The notes below the pieces were generated by a model. The model was not told the DNA's origin and did not search any database. It saw only the letters and a list, made by a program, of their open reading frames with translations. Source: Lutibacter sp. (GTDB lineage: Bacteria > Bacteroidota > Bacteroidia > Flavobacteriales > Flavobacteriaceae). From it: a stretch of 35,076 nt of DNA. The stretch spans positions 1 through 35,076 of the forward strand of contig NZ_JABDRI010000009.1 in NCBI RefSeq assembly GCF_013041805.1. Reading direction: 5' to 3'. Positions within the stretch are counted from its first letter, which is position 1. Each line of letters begins with the position of its first letter. Below, piece after piece: positions 8,026-16,646 of the stretch. A program made the translations under genes and the position numbers.

Positions 8026-9294
8026 TTAGTATTTAGTATAAATTAGTTCTAGTGTTTTATACATTGTGTTCTTAATTTCTGAAGTTGATTTTTGATAATG
8101 ATTATTCATATAGCTAAAAATTAAAACTGTACCTTTTTTTGTAATTAAATAACCACTCAAATTATAATTGTTTGACAGTGAACCTGTTTTAGCAAATATG
8201 TATGGATTTTTATTCTCATTCCAATTTTTTAAAGTTCCTGATTTTCCTGCAATTGGGAAATAATTTAAAAGCGTATCTAAACCTATTTCATTGTACATTT
8301 TATCTAATATATAAACAAAATTATTTGGGGTAAATAAATTATATCTTGATAATCCAGAGCCGTCGACCCATCGAGGTTTTTGAGGTATATCGTTTAAATA
8401 ATTTTCTAGAGAGTATTCAATTGCTGATTCTACGGAATATACATTTAAAACTTCTTTTCCAACTTGAAGAAGTAATTGTTCGGCAATAAAATTATCACTT
8501 TCGATAAGCATTTTTTTATAGAGCTCATTGTAATGTATACCTCTTAAAACTTTAAAATTATACTCTTTTAAAGCAGGAATTGCTTTAATCTCTTTTTGAA
8601 TTTGATCACCTAATAACTCAGCTACTAATTGATTAGATGTTATGAAAGGCACTTCCTTTTCTACTTTGCTATCTTTTTGAAGGTAAAAATTATTAGTAAA
8701 TAATTCTCTATAAAATGAGGTGGAATCAACAATTTTTACTTGTTGCTTAAAATAGGAGGGAGTAGAGCTAACCAAACTATCAGTCATCGAAAATTTTACA
8801 ATATTTCCATAGATGGGAAATAAATTTTTCTCAGGCATATAGTAATATTGATAATCATCCCAAGCCCAGCCACTTCCGTAAGCAGTTTCTTTTATAGCTT
8901 CATCTAGTAAATAAATAGGGGCAGTTTCTTTGTGTAAGAAATCTATAACTTTAGTAGAATTAGCTCCATATAAAAATGAAGGGTCTGCAGTTCCTTTGAT
9001 GATCAAAGAATCTTGTGATTTATAATAAGCTAAACTGGCAACAGAATCTTGTAATGCTTTATAAGCCGCATAAAATGTAAATAATTTGGTGTTAGAAGCC
9101 GGTGTAAAATATTTTTGCCCGTTGTAATTAATTAGTTCTTCTTTTGTTGAGGGATTGTAAAGTACAAATCCTTTAAACGATGCATTTACGTTATTTTCTT
9201 TTTTAAAATTACGAGTAATTTTATGAGTTATACTGCACGATACAAGTATGAGTATGCTAATTAATAAGAATAAAAATTTAAATAGATAGTTCAA
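8026..9294 (-). CDS. dacB: D-alanyl-D-alanine carboxypeptidase/endopeptidase (PBP4, S13 family), lipoprotein
   Basis: A 422-residue penicillin-binding protein of the PBP4/DacB family. Residues 1-19 form a lipoprotein signal peptide, with lipobox LVSC and the lipidated Cys at 20. The three active-site motifs are in order: SxxK at 67-70 (S67, K70, in PASNTKLFT), SxN as SDN at about 265 (IESDNFIAEQLL), and KTG at about 370 (FAKTGSLSNN). The family trims or cleaves peptidoglycan cross-links in the periplasm; the lipobox puts this one in a membrane-anchored form. The start appears to be TTG (9292-9294): no ATG lies between it and the signal peptide, and the frame upstream has no ATG or GTG. Confidence 0.9.
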   Translation of the reverse strand: MNYLFKFLFLLISILILVSCSITHKITRNFKKENNVNASFKGFVLYNPSTKEELINYNGQKYFTPASNTKLFTFYAAYKALQDSVASLAYYKSQDSLIIKGTADPSFLYGANSTKVIDFLHKETAPIYLLDEAIKETAYGSGWAWDDYQYYYMPEKNLFPIYGNIVKFSMTDSLVSSTPSYFKQQVKIVDSTSFYRELFTNNFYLQKDSKVEKEVPFITSNQLVAELLGDQIQKEIKAIPALKEYNFKVLRGIHYNELYKKMLIESDNFIAEQLLLQVGKEVLNVYSVESAIEYSLENYLNDIPQKPRWVDGSGLSRYNLFTPNNFVYILDKMYNEIGLDTLLNYFPIAGKSGTLKNWNENKNPYIFAKTGSLSNNYNLSGYLITKKGTVLIFSYMNNHYQKSTSEIKNTMYKTLELIYTKY

Positions 9295-9336
9295 TATTTC
9301 GTAGAATAGATTATTTATTAAATGTAAGTAATTATT

Positions 9337-10239
9337 TTATTTTTGATTCATTTCTATCAGTGTTGTTATTAATTTTGTTAAATCAATATCCTCTGGTACT
9401 GGTATAAAAAGTTCTTCGTTATGAGACAAAGTTCTATCGGTATAATAATAAACGAAATTAAGACCATAAAAAGGAGATTCAATTTTTTGTACTTTTTTTA
9501 ACCCTGAAAGTGGAAAATCCCAGTTATGAAAATACCCATTAATATAGGCATATTTTGCTCCAATTAATATTTTTCCATCACCTTTTAAATTACTTTTTTT
9601 GTAATAAAATGGCATTCCATATGAGAAGGAAGCTAAAAATAAGATTAACCCAATGAGTATTAAAAACATAAATAATTTCCCTTCATCAATAACTAAAATA
9701 AATATTCCAAAAACAACAATTGCTATGGCTGCAATTGAATATAATATGAACTTATTGTTATTTTTTTCATTCTCAAATAAATAGTTTGCATAACTTTCTT
9801 TTTGTTCACTTGTTAATGTCCACTCAGCTAATAAATTTTCACCAGTAACTAAGGTTTGTTTTTTTTCTTCTCTACTTTTAAACATATAGCTTATTACAAT
9901 TGAAGATAAAACAATAAAGAAAGATAGAAAGGCAATAGCAGGATGTATAGGAAGCATATCTAAGTCTAGAAATGCAAGTATAACAATTAGTAAAAAAAAT
10001 CCTGTAACGTATTTGGCTATTTTTGAGGCGTTTAATTTGCTATTTCCACCTGAAATTTCTCTATTTATTTTAGAAAAGTTTTTTGTGTTCGTTGTTGGCT
10101 CTTTAGATTTAATAATCGTATCCCTACTTTTCTTGGGTTGTTCATTTTCTTCAATAGGAACCTGAATGATATTTCCGCAATTAGTGCAAAATTTTGCATT
10201 CATTTTTAATTTAGCACCACAGTTTTTACAATAGTTCAT
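9337..10239 (-). CDS. Zinc-ribbon multi-pass membrane protein
   Basis: A 300-residue protein with one N-terminal zinc ribbon (C4, C7, C18, C21; NYCKNCGAKL then KFCTNCGN). A polar linker rich in Lys and Asn follows, then two pairs of hydrophobic helices: about 76-95 and 98-118, then about 165-185 and 190-210. The C-terminal part from about 220 is a soluble domain with a predicted beta-rich pattern (GKILIGAKYAYINGYFHNWD). I do not recognise a family for it. The zinc ribbon would face the cytoplasm. It is the last gene of the five-gene cluster on this strand, 28 bases after the AIM24 gene. Confidence 0.85.
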   Translation of the reverse strand: MNYCKNCGAKLKMNAKFCTNCGNIIQVPIEENEQPKKSRDTIIKSKEPTTNTKNFSKINREISGGNSKLNASKIAKYVTGFFLLIVILAFLDLDMLPIHPAIAFLSFFIVLSSIVISYMFKSREEKKQTLVTGENLLAEWTLTSEQKESYANYLFENEKNNNKFILYSIAAIAIVVFGIFILVIDEGKLFMFLILIGLILFLASFSYGMPFYYKKSNLKGDGKILIGAKYAYINGYFHNWDFPLSGLKKVQKIESPFYGLNFVYYYTDRTLSHNEELFIPVPEDIDLTKLITTLIEMNQK

Positions 10240-10267
10240 TTACTTTAATTTTAGTAATTAGATAACT

Positions 10268-11062
10268 TTATTTACGTAAACTTTGTATTTGATATCTAAT
10301 AGAGAGAATAGAATTAATTAATGTGTTTAAATAATTATCAACAGGTGCAATTAATACTTTTCCTGTTCCTGTAAATGTATTTACAATTCCTTCTCCTGAA
10401 ATTAGTGTTGAAAAAATTCCTTTAGTTGCTTTTGAAACATTTAATTCAATGCCAGATGTACGAGCAATAGCAAAAGCACCATCAACAACCAATTTTCCAT
10501 TAGTTAATTCTACTTCTTCAATTGGACCCGCTGATGTAATAATTACTTTGCCAGTTCCTGATACCACTGTTTGAAACCATTTTTCACCTGAAAATATGGC
10601 GCTTATTGCTTTATTTGTATACGAGCCTATTTCTATATTAATGTCTGATGCAAAGTATGCACCTCTGTCTAAAATCCATTCTTCATTCTCTAAATTTAAA
10701 ATAGTAAATTCACCAAATGAAGGCTGTAAAAACACGGTTCCTGAGCCTTTTATAACTGGTTTAACAATGGCTTCTTTAGTTATCATTGATTTAAAAATTT
10801 TACCAATTCCAGGAGCCTTTGATTGTAACTCAAGATTACCATTCATATAGTGCATTGCACCTGATTCATAGCGAAAGGCAGCATTATCCAACTCAACTTT
10901 AATTAAGTTTAAGCGCTCTTTATTTACCACCTCAAAGGTTACTTCTCCTAAAATTTCTTCGATTATAGGTTGAGTTTCTACTTCTTTGATTTGAGTACCG
11001 CAATTTTCGCAAAATGCACTACTTTCATTTAACTTGCTTCCACAATTTGAACAAAATGCCAT
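10268..11062 (-). CDS. Zinc-ribbon protein with AIM24 domain
   Basis: A 264-residue soluble protein. The N-terminal zinc ribbon has C4, C7, C18 and C21. From about residue 40 to 255 it is an AIM24-like domain (TRAP-like beta fold): repeated beta strands with AFRYESGAMHYMNGNLEL, KPVIKGSGTVFLQPSFGEF and FSGEKWFQTVVSGTGKVIITS. Bacterial AIM24 proteins have this repeated 'G(S/T)G' pattern and often occur with other stress or membrane-associated genes; their molecular role is not settled. No signal peptide or membrane helix, so cytoplasmic. It starts three bases after the stop of the next gene upstream, a clear operon spacing. Confidence 0.85.
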   Translation of the reverse strand: MAFCSNCGSKLNESSAFCENCGTQIKEVETQPIIEEILGEVTFEVVNKERLNLIKVELDNAAFRYESGAMHYMNGNLELQSKAPGIGKIFKSMITKEAIVKPVIKGSGTVFLQPSFGEFTILNLENEEWILDRGAYFASDINIEIGSYTNKAISAIFSGEKWFQTVVSGTGKVIITSAGPIEEVELTNGKLVVDGAFAIARTSGIELNVSKATKGIFSTLISGEGIVNTFTGTGKVLIAPVDNYLNTLINSILSIRYQIQSLRK

Positions 11063-11065
11063 AAT

Positions 11066-13459
11066 TTAAATTTTTAATTTTCCTTTAATATAGATAATAT
11101 AAACGCTACCAAAGGAATCATAAAATATTTTTCCTTCAAAATAGTCGTTAGATTTTAATTGAATTATATATTTCATTCTTTCTTTTTCTTTACCAAAACC
11201 TTCGGTATAAGAAAATGTATATAATCCATCTTTTAAAATAGGGTTGTATTTATAAAGAAACATTAAACCCCTTTCGCTTTTTTCATATGTTGCGGAAGGT
11301 AAATTTATAAAACCTAAACTTAATGAATTCTTATATTCCTCGTTCATTTTTTTAATAGCTTTTTCTGTATTAATAAGATCTGTTTCTAGTATAACTTTCT
11401 TCCTTTCCTTTGATGCACTCATATACTCAGAAAAATTATCCATAGATTCAAATAGCTTTTTTGACTCATAAAAAGACAACTCCCATGGTCCATCAGCTAG
11501 CTCTAGTTCTTCTACTTCTTCAATATATCCTAATTCTATCAATTCCTCTCGGTATTTCTCTTTTCCTCCATCAGGGTTGTACCATATTTGTATCAATCTG
11601 GCGACTGTTTTTGCAGGGATAATACCACCTTCATTTACGCCTAAAAACCCAACTTTACTTTTTGTGTCTTTTAGTATCATGTCTTTAATTTTGTAAAGCC
11701 TATGAAGTCGAAGCTCAAAAGATGTTTGTTCGGTATAGCCAAATCTATATTTGTTTAAAAGATTTGCATCTTCAAAAATTTTGATAAGCTTAATATTTTG
11801 TTCTTTTAACTTTTCAATTTCCTTTTCTTCTTTTTCTCGTTGTATAAATTTTTTTCTTAAATTTTCTTTTGTTTCATCTTCAATGATTTCTAAGGCTCTA
11901 GTACCTAAATCCTCAACCTTAACACCTTTTGAAAGGGCATACTTTGCTTTTGCATCTCTTAGTAATTGAGGTTTAAGCCCTTTCATTTGTATCCAAACTT
12001 CATCAAAATTTCCAGGTTCAACATCGTAACCCCAAAAAGGAACAGCACTCTGTGATCCATTTACAAAAACTTTATATGCAGCTTCTAGTTCTTGATCTCT
12101 CCATCTAACTATTTGTTGGTCAGTTATTTTTGCAGCTTCTCTAAATAGTTTTGTCATTGGAAATGAATTTATAATTTCATTTGATAAATCCTTTGCTGCT
12201 TGCTCTAAATTGCCTTCAGATAAAGCACGAGCAATATTTATTCCAGTATTTATCTTAGAAGCATTTTCTGTGATAGAACCTAAAAGTGTTTTTGCGTTGC
12301 TATCTTCGGTAACAACTTTAACTATTGTTTTACCAGCTAATATAGCAACGTCCTGACCGAATTGATCCATTTTATTATCATTATAACTTACTAAAAGTTT
12401 TTGGTAATCACTTTCATTCATAATTGATTCTACAATGTCTTGGGTTAAACTTTTATTCCCTAAACCCAAATACTTACCTAGAACTTGTTGAACAATCTTT
12501 TCCGTGGCTTGTCTTGAGGGGGCATTGTTATTTTTAGTTGACCATTGCTCAACGGCTGCTTTATCAGCATAATCATCAATCCTTTCTTCTTTTGTTGGTT
12601 TTGTTTTAGCAAACAAACTGAAATGATAAGTTTCAAATGTTAAATACTTATTTTTTAAGTTAATTTCTGAAGGTTTAAAATAATCCCATTGTTTTCCATT
12701 AAAGTATCCAACCCATAAATCTTCAGGATGTTCTAAATTAGAAATTTCTTCATCAAATAATTTTAGTTTTATGGTTACGGGTTCATTTAGTCGTTTTGAT
12801 TTCTGATCTATTGAAATATTAAAAGGTTTTCCAAATAATTTAGCTCTTTTTTTATCAAAAACAGGTATATTTTCTGATACAACAACATTTAAATTTACTT
12901 CTTGATCAAAGGTATTTTTAGGTATTTCTAGTTGTATTTCATTTTTATCTAATTCTCCAATGATGGTTTCAGAAAATTGAAGGTTTTCATTTAATTCCTC
13001 TCTATCAGTATTATCGTCTGAATAATCAACTATTTCTTCTTGTGAAATAGAAGTAACTTCAATATCCTCATCTGAATCATCGCCTAAATGATAAAGGATT
13101 ATAGAACCTATAATAATAAATGCTAAAAAGCCTACTATAATTTTTCCTATTGTTTTTAAAATGCCCCCTTTTTCCTTTTTTATAGTAGGATTTGATGTTG
13201 TAGTTAAGATTGGCTGTGGTTTACTTTTTCGGATTATATTTTTCTCAGGAACCACTTTGTTTGTTGTTACTCCTTCAATTATTTCGGTTCCACATTCAGC
13301 GCAAAATTTTTCATCTTTTTCAAATAGAGTATTGCATTTTGGGCAAGTGTTTACATCAACTTTTATTACTTGGGTTTGTTGAATTATTTTTTCTCCACAG
13401 GAACCACAGAAAAGAGCTCCTTCATTTAGTTTATTTCCGCACTTTGGACAGTTTATCAT
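11066..13459 (-). CDS. Double zinc-ribbon, membrane-anchored protein with a ZU5-like domain and large unknown C-terminus
   Basis: A 797-residue protein. Two zinc ribbons open it (C4, C7, C18, C21 and C39, C42, C53, C56). A basic, Pro/Thr linker leads to one membrane helix at about 104-125 (IGKIIVGFLAFIIIGSIILY). After an acidic stretch, residues about 165-285 resemble a ZU5-like beta domain: IPKNTFDQEVNLNVVV, LNEPVTIKLKLFDEE and WVGYFNGKQWDYFKP. From about 290 a long helical region follows, with a KEEKEIEKLKEQ coiled-coil segment at about 545-565; it ends in a beta-rich tail. I do not recognise the part after about 290. If the zinc ribbons are cytoplasmic, the rest lies in the periplasm. The first 380 bases are duplicated in the gene at 15879-16646. 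Confidence 0.82.
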   Translation of the reverse strand: MINCPKCGNKLNEGALFCGSCGEKIIQQTQVIKVDVNTCPKCNTLFEKDEKFCAECGTEIIEGVTTNKVVPEKNIIRKSKPQPILTTTSNPTIKKEKGGILKTIGKIIVGFLAFIIIGSIILYHLGDDSDEDIEVTSISQEEIVDYSDDNTDREELNENLQFSETIIGELDKNEIQLEIPKNTFDQEVNLNVVVSENIPVFDKKRAKLFGKPFNISIDQKSKRLNEPVTIKLKLFDEEISNLEHPEDLWVGYFNGKQWDYFKPSEINLKNKYLTFETYHFSLFAKTKPTKEERIDDYADKAAVEQWSTKNNNAPSRQATEKIVQQVLGKYLGLGNKSLTQDIVESIMNESDYQKLLVSYNDNKMDQFGQDVAILAGKTIVKVVTEDSNAKTLLGSITENASKINTGINIARALSEGNLEQAAKDLSNEIINSFPMTKLFREAAKITDQQIVRWRDQELEAAYKVFVNGSQSAVPFWGYDVEPGNFDEVWIQMKGLKPQLLRDAKAKYALSKGVKVEDLGTRALEIIEDETKENLRKKFIQREKEEKEIEKLKEQNIKLIKIFEDANLLNKYRFGYTEQTSFELRLHRLYKIKDMILKDTKSKVGFLGVNEGGIIPAKTVARLIQIWYNPDGGKEKYREELIELGYIEEVEELELADGPWELSFYESKKLFESMDNFSEYMSASKERKKVILETDLINTEKAIKKMNEEYKNSLSLGFINLPSATYEKSERGLMFLYKYNPILKDGLYTFSYTEGFGKEKERMKYIIQLKSNDYFEGKIFYDSFGSVYIIYIKGKLKI
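13075..13454. repeat. Copy 1 of a duplicated 380-base module (zinc ribbons plus membrane anchor)
   Basis: Aligns without net gap to 16256-16635; I count about 30 differences by eye, roughly 92% identity. It covers the first ~128 codons of the 797-residue gene. Both ends share the same offset of 3181 bases. Confidence 0.85.
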
Positions 13460-13573
13460 AGTTTATTTTTTAATACCTGCTTTTAGTAATATGTTTTAGT
13501 TTTTTTGATTTCTCTTCCTTTCCTTTGGAAATATTTAGTACTTCAACAAACAATAGAGCAATATTGTATTTTT

Positions 13574-15868
13574 TTATTCTTCGTAAATCGCCTTTTCATA
13601 TATATTTATATATTTTCCATTCGCTCCTTTTTCCTTCCCAGAAAAATAATAATAATAACCACTTATAAATTTACCATTTTGATATATTCTTTCCTTTCCA
13701 ATTCCTCCCGGTATTTCGGAATCATATTCTATTTGAGTACCGTCTTTTTTGCCATCTTTGTAATTCTCAATTTTACTCCAATCCTCTTTACTTTTATAAT
13801 GAATATAAGTTGTTTGGATTCCGTCCAGAACACCATTTTTATAATTTTGGATTTTCTCAACCCCTCCTTGAGTATCTGGTTTTATGAAATACTTTATCCA
13901 TTTCCCATGCCACAGTCCATTATTATAATTCCCTTCTTGAATAAGTATATTTTCATTGTCGGTACGGTAACGTTTATAAGGACCATGTGGTAAGATATAC
14001 CATATTGTTTCTTGTCCTTCACCTGGATTCCCCGTAAGCCAAGGACCTTCATTGTTTTCTCCTCTTCCACTGTACACTTTGTCTCTATACTCTTTGGAAT
14101 ATCCAATATGAAACTTGCTTGCAAAATAATGGGATTCAAAGGTCTTACTACCTATCTTAGAAACATCTACAAATTCTTTCAAACCTGAATATTCCACATC
14201 AACAGGTTCTTCATCCGCTTCTACTATCTCTTCTTCAATCTCTTCAACCACCTCAATACTTACCGAAGTACTTGCGGTACTCCCCATGCAATCTTTGAGT
14301 GTAATAGTAAAATTTTCAATACCAGGTACTACAGATGCATACCAAAACACGGTTACTTCAGAATCATCAGAGATATTACTGTTGATTTCACCAACAGAAC
14401 TATAATATGGAATACCACCTTTTACAAAAACAGGAATATCAATAGATTGGCCTATATATACTCGCTCAGGCGCAGCTACTCTAGTTATTGAAAAATCTGC
14501 GGCATTGGCAATCTTTTCATCAATTAATCTAATGAGTTGCTGAGTTTTAGAGATTGCAGTTAATCCTCCTATTTCTGGATAAATTTTTAAATTATTGTTT
14601 AAAATAGTTAGTGCCTCAGCTGCGTATATTTTGGCGATATGTAATTCTACCCCTTTTTTATAAAAATTTGCTGCTTTTTGGTAAGGATGCCTAGCTGTAT
14701 TTATTACTTCATTAATAAGCTGATTCCGTTCTGCATTCTGTGCTTTGTCTTCTAATTCTCCATGTAATTCATAAAGCTTATCCAGGTCATCAATCCGGTT
14801 ATTTAGCATAAATTTATCAAGTTTAGAAAGTAAGAATTGTGCATTATTAACTTGCCCTGATTTTATTTTGTTGCTGATATTAAGTAATTGACGACGAACA
14901 AGTATGGCATTGTCGATTCTTTCATTCTCCTCTGCATTTTTTGCTGCTTCTCGCTCTTTTACAAGCATTAATACCTCGGTAGTTAATGTTGAAACTCGAT
15001 CGGCGGTAAAAGCAACAACCAATCCAGGTCCAAAACCACCAATGGCTGTGACAGTAGCGTTGGATGCTGCACCTGCTAATGCAGTCCCAGCTGTACCTAC
15101 AACATAACCAACCCCTTTGCTTGTGGCATTTATGGCTTTAATTTCGGGTTCATCATCGCTATAATAAATATCATAGGCATCATATAATACAAAAACACCA
15201 TCAACGACTGCTCCAACAACACCTCCTGGTCCTTTTCCCGGAGTTTCTAAATCGGTAATATTTTTCCAATCGGTTACAGATTTTGTTTTTAAATAATCCA
15301 GAAATGCTTTGGCTCTTCCCGGAGGTAAACCATTAGCTACATCTTTTAACTTTGTTATTAAGGCTCTTGGAATTTTCCCTCCACTAGCTATTATATCATC
15401 AATTTTAGAGACTGCTTTTAGAGCTGTATTCCCTGCTTTATCACCAACTCCGGCAATAACATTTTTTAAAGCGTTGGTGTTTTTGCCCAAAGTTTCAACA
15501 GATGATGCCACAAAACTATTTAATTGACGTGGAGACATCTCGGCTAGCTTTGAAAGATTAGAGCTTGACATTTTTGAAAGCTTAGATAAGAAATCTTTGC
15601 TCTGCTTTTCAGTCATATATTTTACAGACTTCCATATTTCTTGTGAGGCTTTTGAAACAAGTGCACGATTATTTTTGTCCATTGCCGCTCTGGTTAATTC
15701 TGTTGATATTTTTTTGACAATCTCAGATTGTGAATGAGCAACTTCAACATTAGTCATTTCCTGCTTAAAAGTCTTAGGGTCTTTAATTGCTTTTTGTTGA
15801 GCATAGGACAAATTACAAATTAGCAATGCTAGTAGAACAGCAAGTCTTTGTATAAATAATCTTTTCAT
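13574..15868 (-). CDS. Large secreted protein with glycine-rich hydrophobic core, Ig-like domain and MORN/YwqK-like repeats
   Basis: A 764-residue exported protein. Residues 1-23 form a signal peptide ending at LSYA. Residues about 25-200 are helical and charged (SKASQEIWKSVKY, LSKLSKMSSSNLSKLAEM). Residues about 205-290 are strongly hydrophobic and glycine/alanine rich with spaced glycines (GGVVGAVVDGVFVLYDAYD, GVGYVVGTAGTALAGAASNA), like membrane-inserting regions. A helical stretch follows, then an Ig/PKD-like domain at about 460-545 (RVYIGQSIDIPVFVKGGIPYY) and an acidic linker. From about 590 there are repeats of the type 'Y.NG..HG.W..Y' (GNYNNGLWHGKWIKYF, NYKNGVLDGIQTTY, NYKDGKKDGTQIEY), a MORN/YwqK-like pattern. 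No enzyme motif seen. It lies between the two paralogous zinc-ribbon genes. Confidence 0.8.
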   Translation of the reverse strand: MKRLFIQRLAVLLALLICNLSYAQQKAIKDPKTFKQEMTNVEVAHSQSEIVKKISTELTRAAMDKNNRALVSKASQEIWKSVKYMTEKQSKDFLSKLSKMSSSNLSKLAEMSPRQLNSFVASSVETLGKNTNALKNVIAGVGDKAGNTALKAVSKIDDIIASGGKIPRALITKLKDVANGLPPGRAKAFLDYLKTKSVTDWKNITDLETPGKGPGGVVGAVVDGVFVLYDAYDIYYSDDEPEIKAINATSKGVGYVVGTAGTALAGAASNATVTAIGGFGPGLVVAFTADRVSTLTTEVLMLVKEREAAKNAEENERIDNAILVRRQLLNISNKIKSGQVNNAQFLLSKLDKFMLNNRIDDLDKLYELHGELEDKAQNAERNQLINEVINTARHPYQKAANFYKKGVELHIAKIYAAEALTILNNNLKIYPEIGGLTAISKTQQLIRLIDEKIANAADFSITRVAAPERVYIGQSIDIPVFVKGGIPYYSSVGEINSNISDDSEVTVFWYASVVPGIENFTITLKDCMGSTASTSVSIEVVEEIEEEIVEADEEPVDVEYSGLKEFVDVSKIGSKTFESHYFASKFHIGYSKEYRDKVYSGRGENNEGPWLTGNPGEGQETIWYILPHGPYKRYRTDNENILIQEGNYNNGLWHGKWIKYFIKPDTQGGVEKIQNYKNGVLDGIQTTYIHYKSKEDWSKIENYKDGKKDGTQIEYDSEIPGGIGKERIYQNGKFISGYYYYFSGKEKGANGKYINIYEKAIYEE

Positions 15869-15878
15869 AATTTTTTAT

Positions 15879-16646
15879 TTACTTTTCGCTTTCTAAAAAT
15901 TCTAACTGCCATTTAGCGGCTAATGAACCTGCATCGGCAGCCTGTTGTAAAAGCTCTATTGCTTTTTTAGTGTCTTTTTTTACCCATATACCTTGTTCAT
16001 AATAATCAGCTAGCTCAACCATGGCATCTAAATCACCTTTATTTGCTAATTTTTCGTACAACTCAAATGCTTTATATTGGTCGGGTTCAATACCTACACC
16101 AATGCGGTATTTATCAGCTAGATTTTTATTATCGACATCTGATGATCTTACAACTATTTCATTTTCTTCCTTGCTAATGCTACTTGTCTCAATTTCTTCG
16201 TTGTTTACATTCTCGGTATTAATTATATCAATATCACTTGTGTTAGTACTTTCCAAATCATCACCTAAATTATAAAGGATTACAAAACCTATGATAATAA
16301 ATGCTAAAAAGCCGACAACAGTTTTTCCTATTGTTTTTAATATGCTCCCTTTATTCTTTTTTATTGAAGGATTTGATGTTTTAATTGAGATTGGTTGCGG
16401 TTTACTTTTTCTGATTATATTTTTCTCAGGTACCACTTTGTTTGTTGTTACTCCTTCATTTATTGCGGTTCCACATTCAGCGCAAAATTTTTCATCTTTT
16501 TCAAATGGAGTATTGCATTTTGGGCAAGTGTTTACATCAACTTTTATTACTTTGGCTTGTTGAATTATTTTTTCTCCACAAGAACCACAAAAGAGAGCTC
16601 CTTCATTTAGTTTATTTCCGCACTTTGGACAGTTTAGAGATTTCAT
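15879..16646 (-). CDS. Double zinc-ribbon, membrane-anchored protein with Sel1-like repeats
   Basis: A 255-residue protein that opens the five-gene cluster. Its first ~130 residues are close to those of the 797-residue protein: two zinc ribbons (C6, C9, C20, C23 and C41, C44, C55, C58), a basic linker and one membrane helix at about 106-127. An acidic Ser/Asn linker follows. Residues about 170-255 carry Sel1-like (TPR-related) repeats, seen in the spaced 'A..LY..LA..G...A...LA..Y..G' pattern (KAFELYEKLANKGDLDAMVE, KAIELLQQAADAGSLAAKWQ). Sel1 repeats usually bind partner proteins. The ATG at 16644-16646 extends the paralogue's start by two residues. Confidence 0.85.
   Translation of the reverse strand: MKSLNCPKCGNKLNEGALFCGSCGEKIIQQAKVIKVDVNTCPKCNTPFEKDEKFCAECGTAINEGVTTNKVVPEKNIIRKSKPQPISIKTSNPSIKKNKGSILKTIGKTVVGFLAFIIIGFVILYNLGDDLESTNTSDIDIINTENVNNEEIETSSISKEENEIVVRSSDVDNKNLADKYRIGVGIEPDQYKAFELYEKLANKGDLDAMVELADYYEQGIWVKKDTKKAIELLQQAADAGSLAAKWQLEFLESEK
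16256..16635. repeat. Copy 2 of the duplicated 380-base module
   Basis: Partner of 13075-13454. Homology stops abruptly at both ends: C-terminal parts of the two proteins are unrelated, as is the DNA upstream of the start codons. Confidence 0.85.

Noticed and set aside
13505-13993. 162-residue frame on the plus strand with many hydrophobic residues
   Set aside because: It lies mainly inside the 13574-15868 gene on the other strand. The hydrophobic look comes from reading AT-rich DNA opposite a Lys/Asn-rich gene, and there is no promoter.
13894-14139. 81-residue frame on the minus strand
   Set aside because: A second frame within the MORN/YwqK part of the secreted protein; no separate signals and the main frame is clearly the coding one.
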